In this document: positions 35,179-45,488 of the stretch, piece after piece
How the letters are laid out: each line of letters opens with the position of its first letter
How positions within the stretch are numbered: position 1 is the stretch's first letter
Assembly (NCBI RefSeq): GCF_000620145.1
Contig: NZ_KK211083.1
Coordinates: 264,277-328,276, forward strand
Reading direction: 5' to 3'
DNA length: 64,000 nt
Source: Deefgea rivuli DSM 18356
Lineage (GTDB): Bacteria; Pseudomonadota; Gammaproteobacteria; Burkholderiales; Chitinibacteraceae
Notes under the pieces: generated by a model
The model's input: only the letters and a program-made list of their open reading frames with translations
What the model was told of the DNA's origin: nothing
Databases searched by the model: none
Translations under genes and position numbers: made by a program

Positions 35179-36270
35179 TTAGAAAAAGTCGATGGATGTG
35201 GTCGCAGCAGATGCCGCTTTGCCGCCATGGACTTGGCGTTGCTCATTGGTGGTGTAGGATTTTTGTAATTCATTAAGCCAAAGTTGCCGATCAGGCAAAA
35301 TTTGCTGGCTGGCTAAGATGCCGGAGAGTTTGCTCATATCGCGTTCAACGTGATCCATGATCTGGCTAACGCGATCCTGAAATTGCAATTGAATGAGGAC
35401 GTCTTGTACTTCGTGCTCCACGGCGCGGCTTTCTGCGGTGAGTTGCTCGACTGTATTACCTAGCTCAATCGCAACTTGGTGGAATTGACTAATGACACCG
35501 CCAATCACCGCTTTCGAATCACCTATCATTTGCGCTTCGCCTTTTGAGAGCGATTGCGCTGAAGTCAGTGCGCTTTGGATCGTGGTGTTGATGGACTCTA
35601 CTTTGCTACTAATGTGCTTGCCGGTTTCACCTGATTGAGTGGAGAGCTTGCGGACTTCATCGGCGACTACGGCAAAACCACGCCCAGCTTCACCAGCGCG
35701 TGCCGCTTCAATGGCGGCATTGAGCGCGAGTAAATTAGTTTGCGTGGCGATTTCGGCAACAGAAGTCGCCATGCGTTTGAGCTCGGCATTAAATTGCCCC
35801 AAACCTTCGATTTCATTTAATAGTGTTTCACGCGCGCTGAGTACTTGTTCAAGTGCCGTCACAATGCCGCCTAGATCGTGCTCAGCATTTTGAATAATCG
35901 TAAGAACATGCCCGCCACTACTGCCCGAGGCGAGTTGAACGGTGGCATTTAGCTGCTTATTAATACCAAAAAAGCGTGCTGCCAAAGTGTCGATGGCGGT
36001 TTGGCTTTGCGTGCGAGCCAGCGAGAGATTTTTGAGCCAGAGCGGGAGTAGTTCAACCATAAAAGGTGAGAGTTCGGCATGCACTGGCGCGGCAATGGTT
36101 TCGGCAGGTAAAACCATGGCAGCGTCCGGTTCTTTGGGGGATGCCCAAATCAGTGCCAGTAAGATCACCATGCCAGCGATTAGGCCATGCCACCACGTGG
36201 TTGCCAGTACGGACAGTAGTACAAGATTGATGATCGCGATGGTGATCGAGCGAATGAGGGGGGCGTTCAC
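35179..36270 (-). CDS. Methyl-accepting protein without a periplasmic sensor
   Basis: The 363-residue protein has two adjacent membrane helices at the N terminus (about 7-25 and 28-43) with almost no periplasmic loop. It then has a cytoplasmic region of about 100 residues and a short signalling coiled coil whose tip reads '[21 protein letters not shown]'. A conserved '[21 protein letters not shown]' follows, and the tail ends 'TTSIDFF'. No HAMP domain is obvious. It probably senses an intracellular or membrane condition or serves as a scaffold. It is the first gene of the chemosensory series, divergent from gltB. Confidence 0.85.
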   Translation of the reverse strand: MNAPLIRSITIAIINLVLLSVLATTWWHGLIAGMVILLALIWASPKEPDAAMVLPAETIAAPVHAELSPFMVELLPLWLKNLSLARTQSQTAIDTLAARFFGINKQLNATVQLASGSSGGHVLTIIQNAEHDLGGIVTALEQVLSARETLLNEIEGLGQFNAELKRMATSVAEIATQTNLLALNAAIEAARAGEAGRGFAVVADEVRKLSTQSGETGKHISSKVESINTTIQSALTSAQSLSKGEAQMIGDSKAVIGGVISQFHQVAIELGNTVEQLTAESRAVEHEVQDVLIQLQFQDRVSQIMDHVERDMSKLSGILASQQILPDRQLWLNELQKSYTTNEQRQVHGGKAASAATTSIDFF

Positions 36271-36676
36271 GATGGCATGCTCTTCTATAGGTGGCTTGGG
36301 TGGACTACTGAATCGTTATAGCCTGAACTTTTCGGCTTTTGTAGGCAATCTGACAGCCTGAAATTTAATTAGTATTTTCTAATGTTGATCTAGCTGACGT
36401 AGGAAGTCACTAGTAGGGTGTATGCCAATTGGGTAAATGAGACACTGTTAGTATGAGTTGGCAATCGGAAGGAGGTTTTGGCGGGAGTTTGTTTCGATAT
36501 GGAGCAGGGCGGCGCTGCAATGCGCAAGCAAATCTGCGGCTTTGCTCGCAATGCATTGTGCTACGTGAACCGTCACCTGATATAAATTAAGGTTCTATGC
36601 AATTTTGTACGGGTTTTCACGTAAATCTGGCAAACTAGCAAAGAATATATTGGGTGAATTGAGCGAGGGATAGACG
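36271..36676. other. Divergent promoter region of the che series and gltB
   Basis: The 406-base spacer separates the sensorless receptor gene (minus) from the first gltB (plus). I see no clear coding frame, strong promoter pair or known operator, only an imperfect GCAAGCAAA/TTTGCTCGC hairpin near 36525-36550 and a GAGGGAT ribosome-binding site before gltB. Confidence 0.35.
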
Positions 36677-39600
36677 ATGCAAGAAATGCAGGGGATGTAC
36701 GATCCCGCCAATGAGCACGACGCCTGTGGCGTGGGCTTTGTGGCGCATATCAAAGGCCAGAAAAGCCATCATATTATCGAGCAAGGCTTGCTCATTCTGA
36801 AAAATATCGATCATCGCGGTGCTGTGGGTGCTGATGCTTTAGCGGGAGATGGTGCGGGTATCTTGATCCAGATCCCAGATTCATTGTTCCGTAAGGCAAT
36901 ACTTGAGCTAGGTATTGTATTGCCGCCAATGGGTGATTATGGCGTGGCGATGTGTTTCTTGCCGCAAGAGCCAGCCGCCCGCGCTGCCTGTGAAGAAGAA
37001 ATCGAGCGTGCGGTTCGCGCCGAAAAACAAGTCGTTTTGGGTTGGCGTGATGTTCCCGTTAACCACGATATGCCGATGTCGCCACTGATTAAAGCCACCG
37101 AGCCTGTCATTCGCCAACTCTTTATTGGTCGTGGCAACGATGTGCTGGTGACCGACGCGCTTGAGCGCAAGCTCTATATCATCCGCAAACGCGCGTCACA
37201 CGCGATTCGCGCTTTGAAATTGAAATACGGCGGCGAGTATTACATTCCATCTTGCTCGGCACGTACCGTGAACTACAAAGGTTTGCTCTTGGCCGATCAA
37301 GTCGGCGAGTATTACCTTGATTTGCAAGATCCCGCCTGTATCTCGGCGCTAGCCCTTGTTCATCAACGCTTCTCGACCAATACCTTCCCCACTTGGGATT
37401 TGGCTCATCCGTTCCGCTATATCGCGCATAACGGCGAAATCAACACTTTGCGTGGCAATGTGAATTGGATTCGTGCCCGCGAGAAAGCCATCAGCTCGCC
37501 GGTGCTGGGTAAAGACATCGACAAAATCTGGCCGCTGATTTATCCGGGGCAATCGGATTCGGCGTCGTTTGATAACGCGCTTGAACTCTTGGTGATGGGC
37601 GGATATTCGCTGTCGCAAGCGATGATGATGATGATTCCTGAAGCGTGGGAACGCAACGATGAGATGGACGAAAATCGCCGTGCCTTCTACGAATATCACG
37701 CGGCGATGATGGAACCATGGGATGGCCCTGCCGCAGTCGCGTTTACCGACGGCCGCCAAATCGGCGCGACGCTCGACCGTAACGGCCTGCGCCCAGCGCG
37801 TTATTTAGTCACCAACGATGATTTGGTGGTGATGGCTTCAGAATCAGGCGTATTGCCGATTGCCGATGAACGCATCAATAAAAAATGGCGTTTGCAGCCG
37901 GGCAAGATGTTCCTGATCGACTTGGAACAAGGCCGCATTATCGACGACAAAGAAATCAAAGATAGTCTCGCGAACGCCAAACCGTATCGCGAATGGATTG
38001 AGAAAATTCGCGTCAAACTCGATGATATTGAATCTGAAAACGATGCGGCTGTGTTGCCGCAAGGTAGTTTGCTCGACGCGCAACAAGCCTTTGGCTACAC
38101 GCAAGAAGACATCAAGTTCATTTTGGAGCCAATGGCCAAAAATGGCGAAGAAGCGACTGGCTCGATGGGTAATGACGCTGCGTTGACCGTGCTGTCGCAA
38201 AAAAATAAACCGCTGTATCACTACTTCAAGCAATTGTTCGCGCAAGTGACCAACCCACCAATCGATCCGATTCGCGAAGAAATGGTGATGTCTTTGGTAT
38301 CGTTCATCGGCCCGAAACCGAATCTGCTCGGTACGACCGACATCAATCCGCCGATTCGTTTGGAAGTGACTCAGCCGGTACTGTCGACAGCGCAATTTGA
38401 AAAAATTCGCAATATCGGCCAATACACAGGCGGCAAATTTTATTCACACGAACTCAATATTTGCTACCCCGTTGCTTGGGGTAAAGAAGGCGTTGAAGCG
38501 CGTTTGGCGTCACTCGTTGCAGAAGCTGAAGACGCCGTGAAATCGGGCGCGAATATTCTGATTGTTTCTGATCGCCAGATGGACGCTGAGTTTGTTGCGA
38601 TCCCTGCGCTATTGGCAACGTCGGCGGTGCATCAGCATTTGGTCAAACGCGGCCTTCGTACCAGCACCGGTTTGGTGGTGGAAACCGGTTCGGCGCGTGA
38701 AACGCATCATATTGCTTTGCTTGGCGGTTACGGCGCGGAAGCGGTTTACCCGTACTTGACGCTAGCGACGGTGGCGAGCTTTGCCAACGGCGATTCTGAG
38801 CTCGCGGCGAAATATCAGAAAAACTTCATCAAAGCCGTTGGTAAAGGCTTGATGAAAGTGATGTCGAAAATGGGCATCTCGACGTATATGTCGTACACCG
38901 GCGCGCAGATTTTTGAAGCGATTGGTTTGCAAAAATCTTTGGTGAAAAAATACTTCACCGGTACGGCGAGCAATATCGAGGGTATCGGCCTGTTTGACGT
39001 TGCTGAAGAAGCGGTGCGGCTGCATACCGCTGCATTTGGGGCTGATCCTGTATTAGCGAATCAGCTCGATGCGGGTGGTGAATATGCCTTCCGGATTCGC
39101 GGTGAAGATCATTTGTGGACGCCAGATTCGATCGCCAAATTGCAGCACGCCACGCGCAGCAATTCGTTTTCGACGTACAAAGAATACGCCGCGCTGATCA
39201 ACGATCAAAGCAAACGCCATCTCACGCTACGTGGTCTGTTTGAGATTAAACCCGCTGGCGCGCCAGTGCCTTTGGACGAAGTTGAATCGGCAGCCGAAAT
39301 CGTCAAACGCTTTGCCACAGGGGCAATGTCGCTTGGTTCGATTTCGACCGAAGCGCATACCGCGCTGGCCATTGCGATGAACCGCATCGGCGGCAAATCC
39401 AATACCGGTGAAGGTGGTGAAGACGCGGCACGATTTGCAGTTCTAAAAGCGGGTCAAACGCTGTCGGAAGTCATCGGCAAGAGCCGGATTGAGCGTGACT
39501 ATACATTCAAAGAAGGCGATAGCCTGCGCTCAGCCATTAAGCAAGTCGCCTCGGGCCGCTTTGGTGTGACGACGGAATACCTTGTGAATGCCGATCAAAT

Positions 39601-41314
39601 CCAGATCAAAATGGCGCAAGGCGCGAAACCGGGTGAAGGCGGTCAGTTGCCAGGCCACAAGGTTTCAGAATACATCGGTAAATTGCGGCATTCCGTGCCG
39701 GGCGTGGGCCTGATTTCTCCGCCACCGCATCACGATATTTATTCGATTGAAGACTTGGCGCAGTTGATTCACGACTTGAAAAACGTTAATCCAGTCGCAT
39801 CGATTTCGGTGAAGTTGGTCGCTGAAGTCGGCGTGGGTACGGTCGCTGCGGGTGTCACTAAAGCCAAAGCCGATCATTTGGTGATTGCGGGGCATGACGG
39901 CGGTACGGGCGCTTCGCCACAATCGTCGATCAAACACGCTGGCGGTCCGTGGGAATTGGGACTCGCTGAAACCCAGCAAACGCTGGTGCTGAACAAACTG
40001 CGTGGCCGAGTTCGGGTGCAAGTCGACGGGCAAATGAAAACTGGCCGCGATGTCGTCATCGGTGCGCTACTCGGCGCGGATGAATTCGGTTTCGCGACCG
40101 CGCCGCTGGTGGTTGAAGGCTGCATCATGATGCGCAAATGCCATCTGAATACCTGCCCAGTTGGCGTGGCGACGCAAGATCCTGTTTTGCGTCAACGCTT
40201 CTCCGGCCAGCCTGAGCATGTGGTGAATTACTTCTTCTTCGTCGCCGAAGAAGCGCGTCAAATCATGGCGGAAATGGGCGTTCGCACGATTGATGAATTG
40301 ATTGGTCGTTCTGATTTGTTGGATAAACAAGCGGGTTTGGCACATTGGAAAACCCAAGGTCTCGATTTCAGTAAGGTATTCCACCAAGTGAAAGCGCCAG
40401 CCGAAGTCGCACGTTTGCACGTTGAAACGCAAGATCATGGCCTGAATAAAGCACTCGACAATGAATTGATCGCCCAAGCTGCGCCAGCGCTTGAGCGTGG
40501 TGAAGTGACGAAAATTAGCCTCGCAGTGAAAAACATCAACCGCACTGTCGGTGCGATGTTGTCGGGTGAAGTGGCGCGCCGTTATGGCCATGCGGGTTTG
40601 CCAGAAGACACGCTGCAAGTGGCGCTCAATGGCACGGCGGGGCAAAGTTTTGCCGCCTTCTTGGCACGCGGTATCACCATCACTTTGAGCGGTGAAGGCA
40701 ATGATTACGTCGGTAAAGGCTTGTCGGGCGGTCGGATTGTGATTCGCCCCAATGCTGCATTTACCGGCAAAACTTGGGAAAACATTATCGTCGGCAATAC
40801 CGTGTTGTTTGGCGCGATTGCCGGTGAAGCGTTCTTTGCCGGTGTTGGCGGCGAGCGTTTTGCGGTGCGCAATTCGGGCGCAACAGCGGTGGTTGAAGGC
40901 TTGGGCGATCATGGTTGCGAATACATGACCGGCGGCACGGTGGTGGTATTGGGCGCAACGGGTCGCAACTTTGCAGCGGGTATGTCGGGCGGGATTGCTT
41001 ATGTTTACGATCCAGACGGCGTATTTGCGGGTCGTTGCAATATGGCGCAAGTCGCGCTGGAACAAGTTGTGGCGTCTGATGCGCAAGAGCAACCGTTCCA
41101 CAATGGCGTGGCCGATGAAGTTCAGCTTAAAGCCTTGATTACCAAACATGCTGACTTAAGCGGAAGCCAACGTGCTGCAGAGATTTTGGCTAACTGGGTC
41201 ACCAGCCGCGCCGCGTTCGTCAAAGTGTTCCCGAACGAATATCGCCGTGCATTGACTGAAATGAAGGAAATGGCAGCAGCGAAAGCAGTTGTTGCGCAGA
41301 AGGAGATTGCATAA
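36677..41314 (+). CDS. gltB: Glutamate synthase large subunit, first copy
   Basis: The 1545-residue enzyme transfers the glutamine amide to 2-oxoglutarate, giving two glutamates. The N-terminal amidotransferase uses Cys17 ('[13 protein letters not shown]'), exposed after removal of a short propeptide. The central FMN domain and the 3Fe-4S ligands in '[13 protein letters not shown]' are present, and the C-terminal beta-helix has the repeated 'GxxxG' pattern. The GAGGGAT site fits the start at 36677; Met7 is an alternative. Its stop overlaps the gltD start as TAATG. The sequence type ('[14 protein letters not shown]') is that of most alpha/betaproteobacterial and actinobacterial GOGATs, different from the second copy at 45489. 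Confidence 0.96.
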   Translation: MQEMQGMYDPANEHDACGVGFVAHIKGQKSHHIIEQGLLILKNIDHRGAVGADALAGDGAGILIQIPDSLFRKAILELGIVLPPMGDYGVAMCFLPQEPAARAACEEEIERAVRAEKQVVLGWRDVPVNHDMPMSPLIKATEPVIRQLFIGRGNDVLVTDALERKLYIIRKRASHAIRALKLKYGGEYYIPSCSARTVNYKGLLLADQVGEYYLDLQDPACISALALVHQRFSTNTFPTWDLAHPFRYIAHNGEINTLRGNVNWIRAREKAISSPVLGKDIDKIWPLIYPGQSDSASFDNALELLVMGGYSLSQAMMMMIPEAWERNDEMDENRRAFYEYHAAMMEPWDGPAAVAFTDGRQIGATLDRNGLRPARYLVTNDDLVVMASESGVLPIADERINKKWRLQPGKMFLIDLEQGRIIDDKEIKDSLANAKPYREWIEKIRVKLDDIESENDAAVLPQGSLLDAQQAFGYTQEDIKFILEPMAKNGEEATGSMGNDAALTVLSQKNKPLYHYFKQLFAQVTNPPIDPIREEMVMSLVSFIGPKPNLLGTTDINPPIRLEVTQPVLSTAQFEKIRNIGQYTGGKFYSHELNICYPVAWGKEGVEARLASLVAEAEDAVKSGANILIVSDRQMDAEFVAIPALLATSAVHQHLVKRGLRTSTGLVVETGSARETHHIALLGGYGAEAVYPYLTLATVASFANGDSELAAKYQKNFIKAVGKGLMKVMSKMGISTYMSYTGAQIFEAIGLQKSLVKKYFTGTASNIEGIGLFDVAEEAVRLHTAAFGADPVLANQLDAGGEYAFRIRGEDHLWTPDSIAKLQHATRSNSFSTYKEYAALINDQSKRHLTLRGLFEIKPAGAPVPLDEVESAAEIVKRFATGAMSLGSISTEAHTALAIAMNRIGGKSNTGEGGEDAARFAVLKAGQTLSEVIGKSRIERDYTFKEGDSLRSAIKQVASGRFGVTTEYLVNADQIQIKMAQGAKPGEGGQLPGHKVSEYIGKLRHSVPGVGLISPPPHHDIYSIEDLAQLIHDLKNVNPVASISVKLVAEVGVGTVAAGVTKAKADHLVIAGHDGGTGASPQSSIKHAGGPWELGLAETQQTLVLNKLRGRVRVQVDGQMKTGRDVVIGALLGADEFGFATAPLVVEGCIMMRKCHLNTCPVGVATQDPVLRQRFSGQPEHVVNYFFFVAEEARQIMAEMGVRTIDELIGRSDLLDKQAGLAHWKTQGLDFSKVFHQVKAPAEVARLHVETQDHGLNKALDNELIAQAAPALERGEVTKISLAVKNINRTVGAMLSGEVARRYGHAGLPEDTLQVALNGTAGQSFAAFLARGITITLSGEGNDYVGKGLSGGRIVIRPNAAFTGKTWENIIVGNTVLFGAIAGEAFFAGVGGERFAVRNSGATAVVEGLGDHGCEYMTGGTVVVLGATGRNFAAGMSGGIAYVYDPDGVFAGRCNMAQVALEQVVASDAQEQPFHNGVADEVQLKALITKHADLSGSQRAAEILANWVTSRAAFVKVFPNEYRRALTEMKEMAAAKAVVAQKEIA

Positions 41315-42777
41315 TGGGTAAGCCAACCGGTTTTTTAGAAATCGACCGCGTTAAAGACAGTTACGAGCCGGTCGCGCAGCGCATCACGCATTATCGCGAG
41401 TTTGTGCCTGCGCTGAGCGACGACAAAGCGAAGTTGCAAGGCGCGCGTTGTATGGATTGCGGCATTCCGTTTTGCAATAACGGCTGCCCAGTTAACAACG
41501 TGATTCCTGATTTTAACGATCTGGTGTACCAGCAAGATTGGGAATCGGCTTTAAATGTCCTGCATTCGACCAATAACTTCCCTGAGTTCACTGGTCGAAT
41601 TTGCCCAGCGCCGTGCGAAGCGGCCTGTACGCTCGGCATCAATGACGATCCAGTTGGCATCAAATCAATTGAGCGCGCGATTATTGACAAAGGTTGGGAA
41701 AACGGCTGGGTTGCGCCACAAATTTCGGCCGTGAAAACGGGTAAGAAAGTTGCGATTGTTGGTTCTGGCCCTGCGGGTTTGGCGGCGGCGCAGCAACTCG
41801 CTCGCGTCGGTCATGTGGTGACGGTGTTTGAGAAAAACGATGCCGTTGGTGGCTTGCTGCGTTATGGCATTCCTGATTTCAAACTCGGCCAAGACGTGAT
41901 CGATCGCCGTGTTGCGCAACTCAAAGCTGAGGGTATTGAATTCAAGCTAAATTCAGTGGTTGGTTCTAGTGACATACCTGCTGGTATCGTTTGCGATGGC
42001 AAAACTGTCATTACCCCTGCGCAACTCGATGCTGAGTTTGATGCGGTGATTTTGGCGGGTGGCGCTGAAGTGCCACGCGATTTACCCGTGGCGGGTCGTG
42101 AGCTCAAAGGCGTGCATTACGCGCTGGAATTGTTGATCGCGCAAAACAAACAAGTTGGCGGCGGTGCAGCCAATCCAATCAGCGCGGCGGGTAAACACGT
42201 CGTGGTGATTGGTGGTGGCGATACCGGTTCTGACTGCGTGGGAACGAGTAATCGCCACGGCGCGGTGAGTGTGACGCAGCTTGAATTGATGCCGCAACCG
42301 CCAGAGCAAGAAAACAAATCCATCGTGTGGCCGTATTGGCCAGTCAAAATGCGCACATCAAGTAGCCATGAAGAAGGCGTTGAGCGCGATTTCGCGGTGC
42401 AAACGCAAGCATTTGTCGGCGAAAATGGCGTGCTGAAAGCGGTGAAATTGGTTCGTTTGGAATGGAAAGACGGCAAGCCAACGCCAATCGCTGGCAGCGA
42501 ATTTGAGCTGAAAGCCGATTTGGTGTTCTTGGCGATGGGCTTTACCAATCCAGTGGCCAGTTTGCTCGACGCGTTTGCAGTCGAAAAAGACGCACGTGGC
42601 AATGCCAAAGCGACAACCGACGGCAAAGGTTGCTACCAAACCAGCGTCGCCAAAGTCTTTGCCGCCGGCGACGTTCGCCGTGGTCAATCGCTAGTCGTAT
42701 GGGCAATCCGCGAAGGCCGCCAAGCTGCACGCGAAGTCGATCAATATTTGATGGGCGCTTCTGTATTACCTCGCTAA
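41314..42777 (+). CDS. gltD: Glutamate synthase small subunit, first copy
   Basis: The 487-residue flavoprotein passes electrons from NADPH to the large subunit. Two Cys clusters near the N terminus ('[17 protein letters not shown]' and '[12 protein letters not shown]') hold 4Fe-4S centres, followed by an FAD fold ('[20 protein letters not shown]') and an NADPH fold ('[16 protein letters not shown]'). It overlaps gltB by one base. The C-terminal '[17 protein letters not shown]' is typical. It differs from the E. coli-like GltD at 50075 in the spacing between clusters. Confidence 0.96.
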   Translation: MGKPTGFLEIDRVKDSYEPVAQRITHYREFVPALSDDKAKLQGARCMDCGIPFCNNGCPVNNVIPDFNDLVYQQDWESALNVLHSTNNFPEFTGRICPAPCEAACTLGINDDPVGIKSIERAIIDKGWENGWVAPQISAVKTGKKVAIVGSGPAGLAAAQQLARVGHVVTVFEKNDAVGGLLRYGIPDFKLGQDVIDRRVAQLKAEGIEFKLNSVVGSSDIPAGIVCDGKTVITPAQLDAEFDAVILAGGAEVPRDLPVAGRELKGVHYALELLIAQNKQVGGGAANPISAAGKHVVVIGGGDTGSDCVGTSNRHGAVSVTQLELMPQPPEQENKSIVWPYWPVKMRTSSSHEEGVERDFAVQTQAFVGENGVLKAVKLVRLEWKDGKPTPIAGSEFELKADLVFLAMGFTNPVASLLDAFAVEKDARGNAKATTDGKGCYQTSVAKVFAAGDVRRGQSLVVWAIREGRQAAREVDQYLMGASVLPR

Positions 42778-42778
42778 T

Positions 42779-42824
42779 GGGTATAGCTTGGTAAGTTAAT
42801 TTTTATATGACTTACATTCGTATA
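42779..42824. repeat. Dispersed intergenic palindrome, copy 8
   Basis: GGGTATAGCTTGGTAAGT and ACTTACATTCGTATAC form arms around TAATTTTTATATG. It starts two bases after the first gltD stop and is followed by a terminator. Confidence 0.65.
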
Positions 42825-42830
42825 CATCGC

Positions 42831-42858
42831 AAAAAAGCCGGCGCAAGCTGGCTTTTTT
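42831..42858 (+). terminator. Rho-independent terminator after the first gltBD
   Basis: AAAAAAGCCGGC, GCAA loop, GCTGGCTTTTTT; one G-T pair in the stem. Confidence 0.9.
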
Positions 42859-42988
42859 ATTGCTGAAGAGCTAAGTATTACGCTTGTGTGCAAGTCGTGG
42901 CGATTTCGCGAGTTGCCGGCAAGGATCAGCGGCAGGGTAGAGGCAATTGTATATACTGGATTTTCAAAGATTCTATGGCGGCGTAGCA

Positions 42989-43723
42989 ATGCGATTTTGG
43001 CTCGGCTTTTTATTCGCGGTCTGTAGTGCTATGGGTTGGGCTAGCACGATTCGCTTAGTTTCTCCCGAGTATCCGCCGTATGCCTCAGCTGCGACGCCGA
43101 ATGCCGGAGCAATGGCCGAATTGATTCAGCAGACCTTGGGTAAAAAATATCAAGTTAAAATTGTCTTTTTGCCGTGGGCTAGAGCGCTTTCTGAAGTGAA
43201 TTCGGGTAGGGTGGACGGCGCAATTTTGATGTGGCCAGCAGATTATGTCGGTCTGCAATTAAGTGCTTCGCGACCGATTTTCATGAGCAAATTGGGTTTT
43301 TATACTCGCTCTACTGAGCCGCTGCCCAGCGTCGATTTGAGCCAACTGCGCGGCAAAATAGTCGGCACGGTGCGGGCTTATGGTTATCCGACGAGCTTGA
43401 AAGAGGCAGGCGTGATTTTTGAGGAAGTGAACGACGATCAAACTAACTTAAAAAAGCTGTCGGCTGGGCGAATTGATCGGATTGTTGTTGAGCGTGCAGT
43501 GGCGCAATATCTATTGCGAACGCTACCTGCCGCCGCAAAATGGTCGCAGCAAGTGATCTGGCGCGAACCAGCGATTGCAAGCTTGCCGCTGACAATTGGC
43601 TTTGCCAAAACCAAACCAGAAATTATCGAAGCGGCAGCTTTTTTTGAGCAAGAAATGCAGCGCTTGAAAAAAACAGGCCAATTACGCGAATTGGCAGAGC
43701 GCTATGAAGTTGAATTGCCTTGA
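42989..43723 (+). CDS. Periplasmic solute-binding protein (amino-acid type)
   Basis: With the start at 42989 the 244-residue protein begins with a signal peptide 'MRFWLGFLFAVCSAMGWAS'; the upstream ATG at 42947 would spoil it. The fold is that of family 3 solute-binding proteins: 'IRLVSPEYPPYASA' at the start of the mature chain, 'WARALSEVNSGRVDGAILMW', 'LRGKIVGTVRAYGYPTSL' and the C-terminal 'MQRLKKTGQLRELAERYEV'. Such proteins bind amino acids for ABC transporters or act as sensors. No permease or ATPase genes are adjacent, so it may be an orphan. It lies between the two glutamate synthase pairs. Confidence 0.85.
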   Translation: MRFWLGFLFAVCSAMGWASTIRLVSPEYPPYASAATPNAGAMAELIQQTLGKKYQVKIVFLPWARALSEVNSGRVDGAILMWPADYVGLQLSASRPIFMSKLGFYTRSTEPLPSVDLSQLRGKIVGTVRAYGYPTSLKEAGVIFEEVNDDQTNLKKLSAGRIDRIVVERAVAQYLLRTLPAAAKWSQQVIWREPAIASLPLTIGFAKTKPEIIEAAAFFEQEMQRLKKTGQLRELAERYEVELP

Positions 43724-43803
43724 GTCTCGGCGGGCGATTGCGGTGAAAGTTTCAAGCTATTAATTATAATAATAACAGGTAGAAATTTTGAATCCGAGTG
43801 ATG

Positions 43804-43830
43804 AAAAAGCCAGCTTGCGCTGGCTTTTTT
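43804..43830. terminator. Bidirectional rho-independent terminator
   Basis: AAAAAGCCAGC, TTGC loop, GCTGGCTTTTTT between the convergent binding-protein and glyoxalase-like genes. Confidence 0.92.
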
Positions 43831-43845
43831 CTTGCGTACTACGAA

Positions 43846-44544
43846 TTACATAGCGAAGTCGAGATTTTTCGGGCTACTTAAAATGCCTTCATAACCCATA
43901 CCCGTCGTTTCTGGCTCGTTGGCATTGACTTCGTTGATCTTAAAGCCACTCGCCCAACCCGTTCCTTCGCCACTAACAAAGAAACCAAAGTTGATCGTAA
44001 CGGCTTCATTGGATATCGGCACAACGATGCGTGCCGATGTCCAGTCTTGTGTGCCTTTCACTGCGCGATAATCCATGTTATCGAACTGCAGTAGGCCAAT
44101 CGGCCCATCGATACGTACCCACATTTGTACGGAATCGGCGGCTTGAGCTTTGAGTTCAGCAGTCAATTCTAATTTTTTATTGCGCCAATCATCGGCTTTA
44201 AAAGTTTGCATCAAAGTGCCAAATGGGGGACGAACGTTATTGCTCGGGAACGGTTCTGTGTTGCGATGAATTACCGCTGATTTTTGGCCGTTTCGCAGCA
44301 ATGTTGGATCAATTCCCATGTCGTAACATTGAGCGGCGTTGCCCCATATTTTCCAGCCGTCTGGCAGATTTGAGTCGATGGCGCCGGATGGATTGATTTT
44401 GGCGACTAAAATATTCCAATCGGCAAAGCCAAATTGCTGCGCGACGATTTCCAGTGTTTCGCTGTGGCTGAGTGGGATTTGTTTTTGCGCGAGGGCTTCG
44501 CGCAAAGTTTTGGCCATGAGTTTGGCGTCGAGATAGCTACGCAT
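43846..44544 (-). CDS. Protein with glyoxalase-associated N-terminal domain and unknown C-terminal domain
   Basis: The 232-residue protein is read from the ATG at 44544, which follows an AAGGATC site; the longer frame to 44775 crosses likely promoter DNA. Residues 1-50, 'AKLMAKTLREALAQKQIPLS' and 'SETLEIVAQQFGFADWNILVAKI', match the small helical domain often found at the start of proteins labelled glyoxalase superfamily. Residues 60-232 do not resemble a glyoxalase. They read like a beta-sandwich ('ELTAELKAQAADSVQMWVRI', 'TSARIVVPISNEAVTINFGF', 'GTGWASGFKINEVN'), similar to carbohydrate-binding-like modules fused to such domains. Function is unknown. No signal peptide is seen. Confidence 0.6.
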   Translation of the reverse strand: MRSYLDAKLMAKTLREALAQKQIPLSHSETLEIVAQQFGFADWNILVAKINPSGAIDSNLPDGWKIWGNAAQCYDMGIDPTLLRNGQKSAVIHRNTEPFPSNNVRPPFGTLMQTFKADDWRNKKLELTAELKAQAADSVQMWVRIDGPIGLLQFDNMDYRAVKGTQDWTSARIVVPISNEAVTINFGFFVSGEGTGWASGFKINEVNANEPETTGMGYEGILSSPKNLDFAM

Positions 44545-44920
44545 CGTAGATCCTTGTGGTATTGAGCGTCGATGATCAGTGCTTGCATTGCTGAAACGCT
44601 CGAAAGACAAGGATTCAGAGTATGAGTATTGCAGTCGCTTCACCTTCCCATTTATGGGGCAAGCGGCAGGTGCGACCAACCAAGCGCTATGATACGGAGC
44701 GCTAAGCAGGCTGTCTAATGACGTAATCAAATTGTGGTGCGCAGTGACAAGGTGGGGAAGAATGCCGTGCAGCATGGATTTGAATATGAATGTTCAATTG
44801 ATCGTATAATCGAGAGATTCAATATCGCATGGTTGGCAATTCGCCGAGTGCTGATATTTATCCGCTTGGCAGTGGGCGAGAGCTTGCTGGTTTTAAGCGA
44901 TCACGTAGGGATGAGGCAAA
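44545..44920. other. Intergenic region between divergent genes
   Basis: The 376-base spacer has no convincing gene. It contains the candidate promoter at 44780-44810 reading toward the small gene at 44921; nothing else is recognised. Confidence 0.35.
44780..44810 (+). promoter_or_regulatory. Possible promoter with perfect TATAAT
   Basis: TATAAT at 44805-44810 has TTGAAT 19 bases upstream, a longer spacer than ideal. It lies about 110 bases before the 104-residue gene. Confidence 0.4.
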
Positions 44921-45235
44921 ATGGAAGAAGTACAAAACGAACCTAGCAATTGGCACGTAATTTTACGTCCGAACCACGATCGTAAAGTATTGGCTAAAGG
45001 CAAGATGTACCGCCTGCGCAATAACCAGCCTGAGCGTTTGGATATTTTGGAAGAAATCGTTGGCGATTCGCAATTCAAATACAACCGCTTTACGCGGATG
45101 ATTGATTCGCCAGAAAAATACTTGATTGATCGTCTACGCGCGGCCTGCATCGAGAAAATCGGTCACGACCGTGATTTGACGCATTACATTATTGCGATTG
45201 CGATTGAGCGCAGTGAGTTGTCGAAACGCCGTTAA
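44921..45235 (+). CDS. Unrecognised small acidic/basic protein
   Basis: I do not recognise this 104-residue protein. It opens 'MEEVQNEPSNWHVILRPNHD' and contains 'RLRNNQPERLDILEEIVGDS', 'YNRFTRMIDSPEKYLIDRLR' and a basic end 'ERSELSKRR'. It has no signal peptide, membrane helix or Cys motif. A GGGATGAGG stretch before the ATG can serve as ribosome-binding site, and the codon use looks like that of its neighbours, so it is probably a real gene. It stands between the glyoxalase-associated gene and the second glutamate synthase. Confidence 0.7.
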   Translation: MEEVQNEPSNWHVILRPNHDRKVLAKGKMYRLRNNQPERLDILEEIVGDSQFKYNRFTRMIDSPEKYLIDRLRAACIEKIGHDRDLTHYIIAIAIERSELSKRR

Positions 45236-45315
45236 TTCCGCACTCGTTTTAAGCAGCTTGCGTAATCAAGTATTCGACTTTGTTTTGCGCTAGCTGACTA
45301 TCGAATTAAGCAAAA

Positions 45316-45440
45316 CGGATGAGCGTAAATATTCACGTTCATCCGACCCTAGGGATTCTCCCGATTGTCCATTTTGGTTGCGTTTAACACCCTTTATCGC
45401 TAGAATCAAGCCCCTTTGCTTGACTAGGGTCAATCCCTAG
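45316..45440 (+). promoter_or_regulatory. Possible structured leader of the second gltB
   Basis: An 11-bp hairpin (CGGATGAGCGT/ACGTTCATCCG, one G-T pair) at 45316-45345 is followed by CTAGGGATT (45349-45357), which is perfectly complementary to AATCCCTAG (45432-45440). The latter can instead pair locally with CTAGGG at 45424-45429. Two exclusive pairings about 50 bases before the start suggest a regulatory leader, but no known riboswitch class was recognised. Confidence 0.35.
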
Positions 45441-45488
45441 CGGCATGTATTTCACTGATTCTTGAGCTTTTGTAAGGGTGCCGCTGTG

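Noticed and set aside
35942..36361. Open frame on the plus strand crossing the start of the sensorless receptor gene
   Set aside because: It overlaps a clear receptor gene, has no start signal and no recognisable features.
40067..41149. 360-codon open frame antisense to the first gltB
   Set aside because: It lies fully inside a clear gltB coding region, has no family features, and is Arg/His/Ala-rich as expected from antisense codon use.
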